A stretch of 53,963 bases of DNA from Ralstonia sp. TCR112 (GCF_007997035.1 NZ_VOSS01000101.1:1-53963); one strand, 5' to 3'; counted from the stretch's first letter, positions 9,088 to 17,948 are shown. Numbers and translations are program-made. The notes: generated by a model not told the origin, from the letters alone.

Positions 9088-9795
9088 ATGAAGCAGACAG
9101 AGCCAAAGCGGCTTTACCAATCTGTAGCCGCGCAGATCCTCGCGCTGATCCAACAAGAAAAGCTGGGCCCCGGCACACGCCTGCCGCCCGAGCGCGAACT
9201 GGCGCAGACCTTGGGCGTGTCGCGACCGTCGCTGCGCGAGGCGCTGATCGCCCTGGAGATTGGCGGCCAGGTGGAAATCCGCATGGGCTCCGGCGTCTAC
9301 GTGCAAGACGCAAGCGCCGTCAGCGAGAGCGCGGCCATTCCGTCGCTGGGCGAAAGCCCTTCTGAACTGATGCAGGCCCGTGCCGTGCTCGAAGGCGATG
9401 TCATCACGCTTGCCACTGGGCGGCTGACGGCCGCCACGCTCGACAAGCTCCAGCGCACCATCGACCGCATGAAGAAACTCGCGTCGAGCGGAAAGTCGCC
9501 CACCGATGCTGACCGCCAGTTTCATATGCTGATTGCCGAGACGGCCGGCAATTCGGTCCTGAGCCGCTTCGTGGCGGAGCTGTTCGACAGCCGCCATGAC
9601 CCGCTCGCCATGGCGATCCGCGACCATGCCGAGGGCGAATCCAGCTGGCATGCAGCCGTGCATGAACACGAAGAGATTCTCAAGGCGCTGCAGGCCGGCG
9701 ACCCCATCGCGGCGCAAACCGCCATGCGGGCGCACTTGCGCGCGTCGGAAGAACGCTGGATCGCAGGCGCCATTCAGCAAGACGCCCCGCAGTAA
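9088..9795 (+). CDS. FadR-subfamily GntR transcriptional regulator
   Basis: This 235-residue regulator has an N-terminal winged helix (about residues 8-73, with the LPPERELAQTLGVSRPSLREAL recognition region) and a C-terminal FCD ligand-binding domain (about 92-220). Candidate metal ligands of the FCD domain are D142, H146, H194 and H216. Such domains often bind organic acids or sugar acids at a metal site. It sits between two oppositely transcribed catabolic arms, and copies of one palindrome flank it on both sides, so it probably represses both until a pathway intermediate binds. The inducer cannot be read from sequence; fuconate, galactonate or a keto-deoxy acid are reasonable candidates. 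Confidence 0.9.
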   Translation: MKQTEPKRLYQSVAAQILALIQQEKLGPGTRLPPERELAQTLGVSRPSLREALIALEIGGQVEIRMGSGVYVQDASAVSESAAIPSLGESPSELMQARAVLEGDVITLATGRLTAATLDKLQRTIDRMKKLASSGKSPTDADRQFHMLIAETAGNSVLSRFVAELFDSRHDPLAMAIRDHAEGESSWHAAVHEHEEILKALQAGDPIAAQTAMRAHLRASEERWIAGAIQQDAPQ

Positions 9796-10207
9796 GCCCC
9801 TTCTCCATGCGCGGCCCGCCTGTGGCTGCGCCCCCCCTGCTTGGGCGCACCTACGCCACTCCGCCCGCCTCTCAAAGCGGTCTGACCAAATATCTCACCA
9901 CCGCGCCTTGACCCCTTGAAAACAAGGGATTTCCGGCATCAGGGTTTCCCCCCTCCAGGAATTTCACGCGAGATGTTAAATTGGCCTGACCAATAGGTGA
10001 GGCCTGTTTGGCATGACCAGTTGCGGGAGACGCGCACCATTTCCCTCAACTTGGCGCAGTACGCACACGCAATCGGCCCTCACCTCATCCCACCCAAGGA
10101 GACCGGAAGGTGACTCACCGTTTGCCATTGCCACGCGCCCATACACAACTTATTCAAGGCCCACGTCAGGCGGAGACTGGCGGCGCTACCTCGGCGGGAG
10201 CCGCATC
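9796..10207 (+). promoter_or_regulatory. 412-base regulatory gap upstream of the rightward trio
   Basis: No substantial gene is seen here. Three copies of the candidate GntR operator are present: 9877-9889 (GCGGTCTGACCAA), 9981-9993 (TTGGCCTGACCAA) and 10008-10020 (TTGGCATGACCAG). The last two are 27 bases apart centre to centre. A weak -10-like TTAAAT (9976-9981) abuts the middle copy. The distal part contains a possible short leader reading frame (10110-10214). No clear terminator was found after the regulator gene. Confidence 0.55.
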
Positions 10208-10214
10208 ATGCTGA
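10110..10214 (+). other. Possible 34-residue leader ORF
   Basis: A GTG at 10110 preceded by AAGGAG (spacing eight bases) opens a 34-codon frame whose TGA (10212-10214) overlaps the ATGCTGA start region of the dehydrogenase gene at 10208. That overlap is typical of translational coupling. The peptide is not recognised and coding potential is unproven, so this is a candidate only. Confidence 0.25.
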
Positions 10215-11214
10215 CCGTCGTTTGCGAAACGCCGGGCACGCTGCGCGCACTGGACCGGCCCGTCCCGAGCCCCGCCGACGGCGAAGTGCTGCTGCGCGTC
10301 AAACGCGTGGGCGTGTGCGGCACTGACCTGCACATCTTCACCGGCAATCAGCCTTACCTGAACTACCCGCGCGTGATGGGGCATGAGCTGTCGGGCATCG
10401 TCGAACAGCGCCCGCCGGCAGCGCGCTGAGCAAGGGCGACGTGGTCTATGTGATGCCCTACCTGTCCTGCGGCCATTGCGTTGCATGCCGCCAGGGCCGG
10501 ACAAACTGCTGCGTCAACATCCAAGTGCTGGGCGTGCATCGCGACGGGGCCTTCACGGAATACCTGAGCGTGCCGCAAGCCTTCGTGCACAAGGCAGACG
10601 GCGTCAGTCTCGATCAGGCCGCGATGGTGGAATTTCTGGCCATTGGCGCGCACGCCGTGCGTCGGGCGCAGGTGCGCGCCGGGCAGCGCGTGCTGGTGGT
10701 CGGCGCGGGCCCGATCGGCATGGCCGCCATGATCTTCGCCAAGCTGCGCGGCGCGACGGTCACAGCGCTGGATTCGCGCGCGGATCGCCTCGCCTTTGCG
10801 ACGGAGCAACTCGGCGTGGATGCCAGCGTTGCGCTGGGCGATACCGACGAAGCGCAACTCGCCGCGCTTACAGACAACGAGTTCTATGACGTTGTGTTCG
10901 ACGCCACGGGCAATCCGAAGGCCATGGAGCGCGGCCTGCGCTTTGTGGCGCATGCCGGCACGTATGTGTTGATCTCGGTGGTGGCGGCCAACCTCTCGTT
11001 CTCCGATCCGGAATTCCACAAACGCGAGACCACGCTGCTCGCCAGTCGCAACGCCACCACGGAAGACTTTGAAACCGTGCTCGACGCCATGCGCGCGGGC
11101 AAGATTCCCGCCGCGCTCAATACGCACCGCATGGCGCTGGCGGATGTGCCCGAGCACTTCAAAACACTGCTCGACCCGGCCGCCGGCGTGGTGAAAGCCA
11201 TCGTGGAGTGCTGA
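10208..11214 (+). CDS. L-galactonate 5-dehydrogenase-like Zn alcohol dehydrogenase (frameshifted)
   Basis: This is a zinc-dependent medium-chain dehydrogenase of about 335 residues once one base is restored. The frame breaks after 10408, where CAGGCGCCC is expected and CAGCGCCC is read. Before the break are the catalytic-zinc segment GVCGTD and the GHE motif. After it are four structural-zinc cysteines in CGHCVACRQGRTNCC, the GAGPIG coenzyme loop and a late SDPEFHKRETT/SRNAT segment. These resemble LgoD (YjjN), which oxidises L-galactonate to D-tagaturonate; RspB and threonine dehydrogenase are more distant alternatives. The next two genes encode the enzymes that would follow. The stop is 4 bases before the next start. 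Confidence 0.65.
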
Positions 11215-11218
11215 GCGC

Positions 11219-12346
11219 ATGACGGCGCCGATCCTCCAGTTCGGCACGAGCCGCTTCCTGCAGGCGCACGTCGACTTGTTCGTGTCGGAAGCGCTCGACG
11301 CGGGACAAGCGCTGGGCGGCATCACGGTCGTACAGACGACCGCCAACCCGTCCAGTGCCGCGCGTGTGGCTGCGCTTGCCGGCGGCGCGGGTTACCCGGT
11401 GCGCATTCGCGGCTTGCGCGACGGCGCACCCGTTGACCAGACTGTCACCTGCCAGGCCGTGCAGCGCGCCCTGCAGGCCGACGCCGATTGGGAGCAACTG
11501 CGCGACCTCATGGCAACAGATGTGCAGGTCGTCGTGTCCAACACCGCCGACCAGGGCTACCAACTCGACCCGCGCGACGATGCCAGCTTGATACAGCAGC
11601 CATCGCGCGTGCCGCGCAGCTTCCCCGCGAAACTGGTGACGCTGCTGCTCGGCCGCTGGCTGCGACAGCCGCACGCGCCGCTGTCGCTGTTTCCGTGCGA
11701 GCTGATCGAGCGCAATGGCGACACGCTCTGCGCAACGGTCTCCGCGCTGGCACGGCAATGGGCACTGCCCACCGCATTCGTCGATTGGCTGCGCACGCAT
11801 TGCGTGTGGGCCAACTCGCTCGTAGACCGTATCGTCTCCGAGGCATTGCACCCCGTGGGCGCCGTGGCTGAACCGTACGCCCTGTGGGCCATCGAGCGCC
11901 GGCCGGGGCTGGTGCTGCCCTGCACGCACCCGGCCATCGTGCTAACGGATGAACTCGATCATCACGAGCGCCTCAAGCTCTTTCTGCTCAACGCGGGCCA
12001 CACGTTTCTGGCCGAGCGTTGGCGCGAAGATGCGCACCCCGCCGACATGACGGTCGCGCAGGCCATGGAAGACGCGCGCCTGCGGCCGGAGCTGGAAGCC
12101 CTGTGGCACGACGAGATCGTTCCCGTATTCGCGGCGCTCGACAAGCGCGATGCCGCCGAGGCCTATCTCGTCTTGCTGCGGGAGCGCCTGCTGAACCCCT
12201 ACCTTGCCCACCGCCTGGCCGACATCGCGCAGAACCACGCGCAGAAGAAACAGCGGCGCCTGGCGCCCATCGTCGCGCTCGCGCGGCAGCTGGGATTGCA
12301 CCTGCCCCAGCCGCGCCTGAACGCCGCGCTGGCCAATCCGAATTGA
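11219..12346 (+). CDS. Tagaturonate/mannonate reductase-like protein, compact form
   Basis: This 375-residue member of the mannitol dehydrogenase superfamily is closest in motifs to UxaB (tagaturonate reductase, D-tagaturonate + NADH to D-altronate). Visible motifs are FGTSRFL at the N-terminus, SNTADQGY, FPAKL, PCELIERNGD, SLVDRIV and the catalytic K-x4-N-x2-H as KLFLLNAGH. Escherichia coli UxaB is about 480 residues, so this is a short version, without an obvious frame break inside it. Placed between an L-galactonate dehydrogenase-like enzyme and altronate dehydratase, reduction of D-tagaturonate is the sensible role. D-mannonate oxidoreductase activity is an alternative. Confidence 0.65.
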   Translation: MTAPILQFGTSRFLQAHVDLFVSEALDAGQALGGITVVQTTANPSSAARVAALAGGAGYPVRIRGLRDGAPVDQTVTCQAVQRALQADADWEQLRDLMATDVQVVVSNTADQGYQLDPRDDASLIQQPSRVPRSFPAKLVTLLLGRWLRQPHAPLSLFPCELIERNGDTLCATVSALARQWALPTAFVDWLRTHCVWANSLVDRIVSEALHPVGAVAEPYALWAIERRPGLVLPCTHPAIVLTDELDHHERLKLFLLNAGHTFLAERWREDAHPADMTVAQAMEDARLRPELEALWHDEIVPVFAALDKRDAAEAYLVLLRERLLNPYLAHRLADIAQNHAQKKQRRLAPIVALARQLGLHLPQPRLNAALANPN

Positions 12347-12360
12347 ACCTGCAAAGCATC

Positions 12361-13871
12361 ATGTCCGACGCATCCCTCATTCTTCTTGCCCCCGACGACG
12401 ATGTGGCCGTCGCGCGCGTGGCGCTCGCGCCAGGCGCAGCACTCAACGCCGGGTTGACCACCCGCGATGCCATTCCCGCCGGTCACAAGGTCGCAATGCG
12501 CGACATCGCAGTGGGCCAGCCGGTGCACAAATATGGGCAGGTCATCGGCGTGGCGACAGTGGCCATTCGTGCGGGTGAGCATGTGCACGTCCACAACATC
12601 GGCATGGCCCACGCGTCTGCCCAGCACGCCGTGGGCCACGCGTACCGCGCCACCGTCCCCGTCGACACGCTGCCACGTTCCAGGGCTACGTGCGGGCGGA
12701 TGGCCGCGTCGGCACGCGCAATTTCATTGGCGTCATCTCCAGCGTGAATTGCTCGGCCACCGTGTGCCGGCATATCGTGCAAGCGGCCCAGGCAGAGGCG
12801 GCCGCATTTCCCAACGTGGATGGCGTGGTCGCCATCACGCACGGCAGCGGCTGCGGCATGGCCGGCAACGGCGAAGGACTGGAACTGCTGCAGCGCACGC
12901 TGCGCGGCTACGCCGACCACCCAAACTTTGCCGGCGTGCTGATCGTTGGACTCGGTTGCGAAGTCAACCAGGTCGCGCCGCTCGTGCAGATGCTAGGGGC
13001 GCGCACACCCGGCCTGTTTGCATCGCTGACGATCCAGGAAGAAGGCGGCACGCGTGAAGCCATTGCGGCCGGCCTGTCCATGCTGCGCGACATGCTGCCG
13101 ATCGCGAACCAGGCAGAACGCAGCGCCGTCCCAGCCAGCCACCTCACGGTGGGCCTGCAATGCGGAGGGTCCGACGGCTACTCCGGCATCAGCGCCAACC
13201 CGGCGCTGGGCGCCGCGGTGGATTTGCTGGTGCGGCACGGCGGCACCGCGGTGCTGTCCGAAACACCCGAGATCTATGGCGCGGAACACCTGTTGACCGC
13301 ACGCGCGGCCACACCTGCCGTGGCCGATGCGCTGATGAACCGGCTGGCCTGGTGGGAGCACTACACCCGCACGCTGGGCGCCGACATGAACAACAACCCT
13401 TCGCCCGGCAACAAGGCCGGCGGCGTCACGACCATCCTGGAAAAATCCCTCGGCGCGGTCGCCAAGGGCGGCAGCAGCGGGCTGATGGCCGTGTATGAAT
13501 ACGCGCAGCCGGTGCAGACGCACGGCCTCGTCTTCATGGACACGCCCGGCTACGACCCCGTGTCTGCCACGGGCCAAGTCGCAGGCGGGGCCAACCTGAT
13601 CTGCTTCACAACGGGCCGCGGTTCCACCTATGGCTGCAAGCCGGTGCCCTCGTTGAAGCTTGCGACCAACAGCACGCTCTATCGGCACATGGAACTCGAC
13701 ATGGACTACGACTGCGGCGGTATCGTCGATGGCCACCTCAGCATCGCGCAAGCCGGCGAGGCGCTGTTCCAGCTGATGCTGGCCACTGCCTCCGGCACGC
13801 GCACCAAGAGCGAACTCAATGGCCTGGGCGACAACGAGTTCGTGCCCTGGCAGCTTGGCGCGGTGATGTAA
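12361..13871 (+). CDS. Altronate dehydratase (UxaA family, frameshifted)
   Basis: About 503 residues after one base is restored. The N-terminal SAF domain (roughly the first 90 residues) and the large C-terminal dehydratase domain are both present. C-terminal features include GYVRADGRVGTRN, the GCG in HGSGCGMAG, GLQCGGSDGYSGI and a GRGSTYGCKPVPSLK segment whose cysteines may hold the iron or Fe-S centre. The frame breaks at about 12674, where CCNACGTTC is expected and CCACGTTC is read. It would dehydrate D-altronate to 2-keto-3-deoxy-D-gluconate. Galactarate dehydratase is a paralogue, but the upstream reductase favours altronate. The KDG kinase and aldolase must be encoded elsewhere. Confidence 0.75.
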
Positions 13872-13890
13872 CGCGTGTACGCGGCACGCC

Positions 13891-14664
13891 TCAGGGCAAC
13901 GCGGCGCGCAACATCAAGAACAACCCGGCGCCGATGGCAACCGCGCCAACGCAGCGGGCCATACGCTGTCCCGCAGGTGCCAGGCGCTCCAGCGTAATCG
14001 CCGCTGACACAGCCGCCATTGCGCGCAGATCCATCACACCGGTCACCAGCAGGATTGCCGTCAGGCTCGCGCACGACGCGGCGCAGCGCAGGCCGAGGCG
14101 CAAGCCAAATCGCCATGCAGCGCGCCCAGGCGCCGGCACTGCACGGCACCGTGCAAGCTGGCGCGCCTTCCATGCGCTGAACTGCAGTGCGCCGGCCGCA
14201 AGAACAACCGCGCCGCTGGCAAACGGCACCACGTGCGCCAACACCGGCCACGTCATTTCAAGCTGGGCCAACGCTGCACCTAGCGCAAAGACCGTCGCAC
14301 CGACCAGCGCCCACACCGCGAAGTACCCCGCGCCTGCCAACGCCGTCAGCGCATCAACGTTCGGCTTGCCCGTCAGGTAAAGCGCAACGCGATACCGCCG
14401 CAGCATTGGCAGCAATGACGGCAGCATCATCGCCATCATCATCCCTGTCCACATGCCAATGAAGGACGCGGCAAAGCTCCACCACGTCCGGCCGCACATC
14501 GGCATCCAGGCCATCGGCAGTTCGGTCATGCCCGGCATGGCGTTGCACCACGCTATCGTCGCTGTCGCGCTGGCGATGAACAGCAATGCCGAGACGGCCA
14601 CGAAGCCGCGCTCGGACACGGCATGCTCGCGCGACGCCTCAACGCTGCTGAGCGTATTCGTCAT
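13891..14664 (-). CDS. DUF2182 predicted metal-binding membrane protein
   Basis: This 257-residue polytopic membrane protein has an unusually methionine-, cysteine- and histidine-rich first third (for example WCNAMPGMTELPMAWMPMCG and a GMWTGMMMAMMLPS helix), the hallmark of DUF2182. The family is predicted to bind metal; no reaction is established. The start at 14664 lies inside the preceding DUF899 gene (26-base overlap), so the two are probably translated together. About six hydrophobic segments are visible. Confidence 0.8.
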   Translation of the reverse strand: MTNTLSSVEASREHAVSERGFVAVSALLFIASATATIAWCNAMPGMTELPMAWMPMCGRTWWSFAASFIGMWTGMMMAMMLPSLLPMLRRYRVALYLTGKPNVDALTALAGAGYFAVWALVGATVFALGAALAQLEMTWPVLAHVVPFASGAVVLAAGALQFSAWKARQLARCRAVPAPGRAAWRFGLRLGLRCAASCASLTAILLVTGVMDLRAMAAVSAAITLERLAPAGQRMARCVGAVAIGAGLFLMLRAALP

Positions 14665-15409
14665 GGCGACGCCACCAGACACCGGTTTCGTTGCGGCCCA
14701 GCGGCGCGCGGTCCAGCCACTGGTATGCGCCCCACAAGCCGTCAAGCCCGCGCGCGTAGGTGGAATACGTGTGATACACGACGCCATCTTCCAGCACGAA
14801 CGCGCTCATGCCGGGCCGGTCGCGCACATAGGTGGGCGCATCGGTGCCGCACATGCTGGCGAACTGCTGCACGGGTTCGGGCAAGTCGGATGCATCCATC
14901 ACGTGGCTGCCGCGCACGTAGTTGTAGTCGGCGCTGCCGGCGCGCTGCTGGTCTTCCGTGATCGAGACGTTGAAGTCGTAGTTGAAATCACTGCCCACCG
15001 ACGACGCCCACGGGAAGCTCCAGCCCATCCGCTCCCGGTACTCCAGTAACTTGGCCAACGGCCCGCGCGACACCGCCATCAGCGTGACGTCGTGGTTCGC
15101 AAGATGCGTGACGAAGCCATCAAAGCCGTCGGCAATCATCGAGCACGAGGGGCAGCCCGCCTTGTAGTCGGGCCCGAACATGAAGTGATAGACCAGCAGT
15201 TGCGAACGTCCGCCAAACAGATCGGCCAGCGAGGCGCTGCCGTTCTCGGTTTCAAAGCGATAGGTTTTGTCGATGCGAACCCACGGCAGTGCCTGCCGGC
15301 GGCGCGCGAGTTCATCGCTGCGGCGCGTGAGTTCCTTCTCGGCCTTGAGCAGTTCAATGCGCTCTGCCAGCCACGTTGCGCGGGTTGCTGTCGGGTGTGT
15401 TGCACTCAT
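14639..15409 (-). CDS. DUF899 thioredoxin-like protein
   Basis: This 256-residue cytoplasmic protein belongs to the DUF899 family, which has a thioredoxin-like fold. The CPSC motif in AGCPSCSMIADGFDG sits where the redox-active site of thioredoxins would be, after the strand LLVYHFMFGPDY. Later conserved segments are GWSFPWASS, DFNYDFNVS and a tryptophan-rich C-terminus. The biochemical role is unknown; a thiol redox function is an inference from the fold. It is the first gene of a two-gene unit with the DUF2182 membrane protein and is divergent from a regulator at 15497. Confidence 0.8.
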   Translation of the reverse strand: MSATHPTATRATWLAERIELLKAEKELTRRSDELARRRQALPWVRIDKTYRFETENGSASLADLFGGRSQLLVYHFMFGPDYKAGCPSCSMIADGFDGFVTHLANHDVTLMAVSRGPLAKLLEYRERMGWSFPWASSVGSDFNYDFNVSITEDQQRAGSADYNYVRGSHVMDASDLPEPVQQFASMCGTDAPTYVRDRPGMSAFVLEDGVVYHTYSTYARGLDGLWGAYQWLDRAPLGRNETGVWWRRHDEYAQQR

Positions 15410-15496
15410 GCTTGCCTCCGTTTTTGGGTGAGTGGTCGTGTGCTAGATTAGGCGCCGACCTCAAACGGCGGGAGTGACAAGTGTGGCGGGATTCGA

Positions 15497-16717
15497 ATGG
15501 ATTCATTGATCACGGCTGCAGCCCGCGCACTCGCCGCCGGTGACCCATTCGGAGCGCTGAACCGCGTCGCCTTGCGTGACGACGCGCCCGCACTCGCACT
15601 GCGCGGCATCGCCATGGCGCAGCTCGGTGACCTGGCACGCGCCAAGCTCCTGCTGCGCCGCGCCGCCCGCGCATTCGGCGCACGCGAGGCCGTGGCACGC
15701 GCACGCTGCATCGTCGCGGAAGCCGAAGTCGCCCTCGCCTCGCGCGATCTGGGCTGGCCCGCCAAAACCCTCGACACGGCACGCGCCACGCTCGAGGCGC
15801 ACGGTGATCACGTCAACGCCGCACATGCGCGATATCTCAGCATCCGCCGCCTGTTGCTGATCGGCCGCCTTGACGACGCCGAAGCCGCGCTCGCCGCGCT
15901 AAGCCCGGCGCGTCTTCCTGCAGTCTTGCGGGCGGCACATGCGCTCGTCGTCGCCGGCATTGCCATCCGACGTTTGCAGACCACCGCCGCACGCGCAGCC
16001 TTGAGCGGCGCCGATCTCGCGGCGCGTCAGGCCGGCATCCCGACGCTCACGGCCGAAGTCGAACGTGCCGCCCAGGCCTTGAGCGCACCGGCTGCGCGGC
16101 TCATCTCGCGCGGCGAAGAACGTGTCCTGCGTCTTGATGATGTCGAAACCCTGTTTGCGTCGGAAGCGCTGGTGGTGGACGCGTGCCGGCTCGCCGTGCG
16201 ACAGACCGATATGGTCGTCCCACTCGCCACGCGGCCCGTGCTGTTCACGCTGGCGCGGGCATTGGCGGAAGCGTGGCCGGAAGACGTGCCCCGAGACGCC
16301 CTCATCGCGCGCGCATTCCGCACCCGGCATCCGGACGACTCGCACCGTGTGCGCCTGCGCGTGGAGATCGGCCGTTTGCGCACGGCACTTGGTGCGTTGG
16401 GCACGGTCAAGGCGACCAAGCACGGATTCGCACTGCAACCCCACGCGGCACCAAGCGTCGTCGTGCTCGCACAGCCCGTCGACGAGCAATACGCCGCCGT
16501 GCTGGCGTGCCTGGCCGATGGGGAATCGTGGTCCAGCTCTGCATTGGCATTGGCGCTCGGGGCCAGCCAGCGCACGGTACAGCGCGCGCTCGACGCATTG
16601 GCCGCCGCCGGTAAGGTGCAGTTCTTCGGTCGCGGGCGCGCGCGCCGCTGGGTGACGCCGCCGGTACCCGGATTCGCGACCACCTTGTTACTCCCTGCGC
16701 CGCTGCCAAGTGACTAG
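15497..16717 (+). CDS. TPR plus winged-helix transcriptional regulator
   Basis: This 406-residue protein has three recognisable parts: an alanine-rich helical repeat region resembling TPRs (about residues 1-195), a central OmpR/BTAD-like winged helix (about 215-315), and a C-terminal helix-turn-helix (about 330-386, with SSALALALGASQRTVQRALDAL). I do not recognise a named family member. The architecture suggests a DNA-binding sensor without a phosphorylation domain. It is divergent from the DUF899/DUF2182 unit, separated by about 87 bases, so it may control that unit. Confidence 0.6.
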   Translation: MDSLITAAARALAAGDPFGALNRVALRDDAPALALRGIAMAQLGDLARAKLLLRRAARAFGAREAVARARCIVAEAEVALASRDLGWPAKTLDTARATLEAHGDHVNAAHARYLSIRRLLLIGRLDDAEAALAALSPARLPAVLRAAHALVVAGIAIRRLQTTAARAALSGADLAARQAGIPTLTAEVERAAQALSAPAARLISRGEERVLRLDDVETLFASEALVVDACRLAVRQTDMVVPLATRPVLFTLARALAEAWPEDVPRDALIARAFRTRHPDDSHRVRLRVEIGRLRTALGALGTVKATKHGFALQPHAAPSVVVLAQPVDEQYAAVLACLADGESWSSSALALALGASQRTVQRALDALAAAGKVQFFGRGRARRWVTPPVPGFATTLLLPAPLPSD

Positions 16718-16753
16718 GATGAAGACTCCACAACCGAATCCAGCGAGCCCCAC

Positions 16754-17398
16754 ATGAAACGATCCACCGCCGAAGTCGTGCGCGAATACGGCCCCTTCCC
16801 CGGCGCTGAAAACGTAGGCGGCGTGACCTACGACGGTCAGCACGTCTGGTTTGCTGCCGGCGGCCAGTTGAAGGAACTCGACCCCGAGAGCGGCAAGGCA
16901 CTGCGCTCCATCGACGTGCCCGCTCATGCCGGTACCGCGTTCGACGGGCGCCACCTGTTCCAGATTGCCGAAGACCGCATCCAGAAGATCGACCCGCAAA
17001 CCGGCACCGTGCTCGCCACGATTCCAGCGCCCGGTGCGGGCGGAGACTCGGGCCTCGCTTGGGCCGAAGGCACGCTGTGGGTCGGTCATTACCGTGAGCG
17101 CAAGATCCGCCAGATCGATCCGGACACCGGCAAGGTGTTGCGCACCATCGAGTCGAACCGGTTCGTGACGGGCGTCACCTGGGTCGACGGAGAACTCTGG
17201 CATGCCACGTGGGAAGGCGATACGAGCGAGCTGCGGCACATCGATCCGCAGACCGGCGAAGTGCTGGAGCAGCTTGATATGCCGGCCGGCATCACCGTGT
17301 CGGGACTGGAGTCGGATGGTGCCGATCAGTTCTTTTGCGGCGGCGGCACCACGGGGAAGATTCGCGCGGTACGGCGGCCCCGCAAGCAGGCGGCATAG
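16754..17398 (+). CDS. Beta-propeller protein, glutamine cyclotransferase/Vgb-like
   Basis: This 214-residue protein is built from repeats of about 40-45 residues, each containing a D-P-x-[ST]-G-x-[AV]-L turn; four such turns are visible. No signal peptide is seen. The pattern matches small NHL/YVTN-type propellers and the glutamine cyclotransferase family, but the catalytic residues of a cyclotransferase cannot be assigned with confidence. It follows the regulator by 36 bases in the same direction and ends before a strong terminator. Confidence 0.5.
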   Translation: MKRSTAEVVREYGPFPGAENVGGVTYDGQHVWFAAGGQLKELDPESGKALRSIDVPAHAGTAFDGRHLFQIAEDRIQKIDPQTGTVLATIPAPGAGGDSGLAWAEGTLWVGHYRERKIRQIDPDTGKVLRTIESNRFVTGVTWVDGELWHATWEGDTSELRHIDPQTGEVLEQLDMPAGITVSGLESDGADQFFCGGGTTGKIRAVRRPRKQAA

Positions 17399-17424
17399 GC
17401 GAGCCGTGGCGCATGCGTTTAGCC

Positions 17425-17455
17425 GAAAAAAAACCCCGCGATGCGGGGTTTTTTC
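17425..17455. terminator. Bidirectional rho-independent terminator
   Basis: The hairpin AACCCCGC-GAT-GCGGGGTT is flanked by A-tracts and T-tracts on both sides. It therefore terminates both the rightward beta-propeller gene and the leftward cold-shock gene. Confidence 0.9.
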
Positions 17456-17474
17456 TTGGCAGATGAACGACCGA

Positions 17475-17678
17475 TCAGATCGCTTCGATCTTCGTGGCAG
17501 CCGGGCCCTTCTGGCCAACGCCTGCAACGTAGCGAACCTTCTGGCCCTCTTGGAGGGACTTGAACCCGCTGCCCTGAACTTCAGAGAAGTGAGCGAAGAG
17601 ATCGTTGCCGCCTGCGTCCGGGGTGATGAAGCCGAAGCCCTTGGAGTCGTTGAACCACTTTACTGTGCCGGTTTCCAT
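17475..17678 (-). CDS. Cold-shock protein, CspA family
   Basis: This 67-residue single cold-shock domain has the RNA-binding motifs RNP1 KGFGFITP (residues 13-20) and RNP2-like DLFAHFS (26-32), and the standard N-terminus TGTVKWFN. It binds single-stranded RNA and DNA and acts as an RNA chaperone. Length and sequence are complete for the family. A good promoter about 145-170 bases upstream predicts a long untranslated leader, the usual design for temperature-controlled csp genes. Confidence 0.95.
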   Translation of the reverse strand: METGTVKWFNDSKGFGFITPDAGGNDLFAHFSEVQGSGFKSLQEGQKVRYVAGVGQKGPAATKIEAI

Positions 17679-17819
17679 GTTGGATATCCTAAAAAGTTCT
17701 GTATGAGCCTGTGCTCACCAGGCACGACAATCAAGGAAGAAACATGGAGCAAAGGAAGTACCGCGTGGCGTGACGACCCAGAACATCGGAGTAACTGCTT
17801 GAAGATCCTGCGGGGATTG

Positions 17820-17848
17820 GTTCTACAGGTGTTCCGTGGATGTGTCAA
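17820..17848 (-). promoter_or_regulatory. Predicted csp promoter with long leader
   Basis: On the minus strand TTGACA (17843-17848) and TAGAAC (17820-17825) are separated by 17 bases, a sigma-70 arrangement. Transcription would start near 17812, leaving about 134 bases of leader before the csp ATG. Confidence 0.6.
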
Positions 17849-17903
17849 CAAATATTACATAGCGCGCCGCCGTCGGCCGTCCCGGCGCAGATGCTGGACA
17901 GAA

Positions 17904-17928
17904 AAAAGCCCGCGTCATGCGGGCTTCT
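17904..17928 (-). terminator. guaA terminator
   Basis: Read leftward, the hairpin AAGCCCGC-ATGAC-GCGGGCTT is followed by a run of T. It lies 20 bases after the guaA stop. Confidence 0.85.
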
Positions 17929-17948
17929 TTCCACTTGGGGAGAAAACC

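Noticed and set aside
10208-13871. D-galacturonate degradation cluster
   Set aside because: A uronate isomerase (UxaC) is missing and a Zn dehydrogenase resembling L-galactonate dehydrogenase is present instead.
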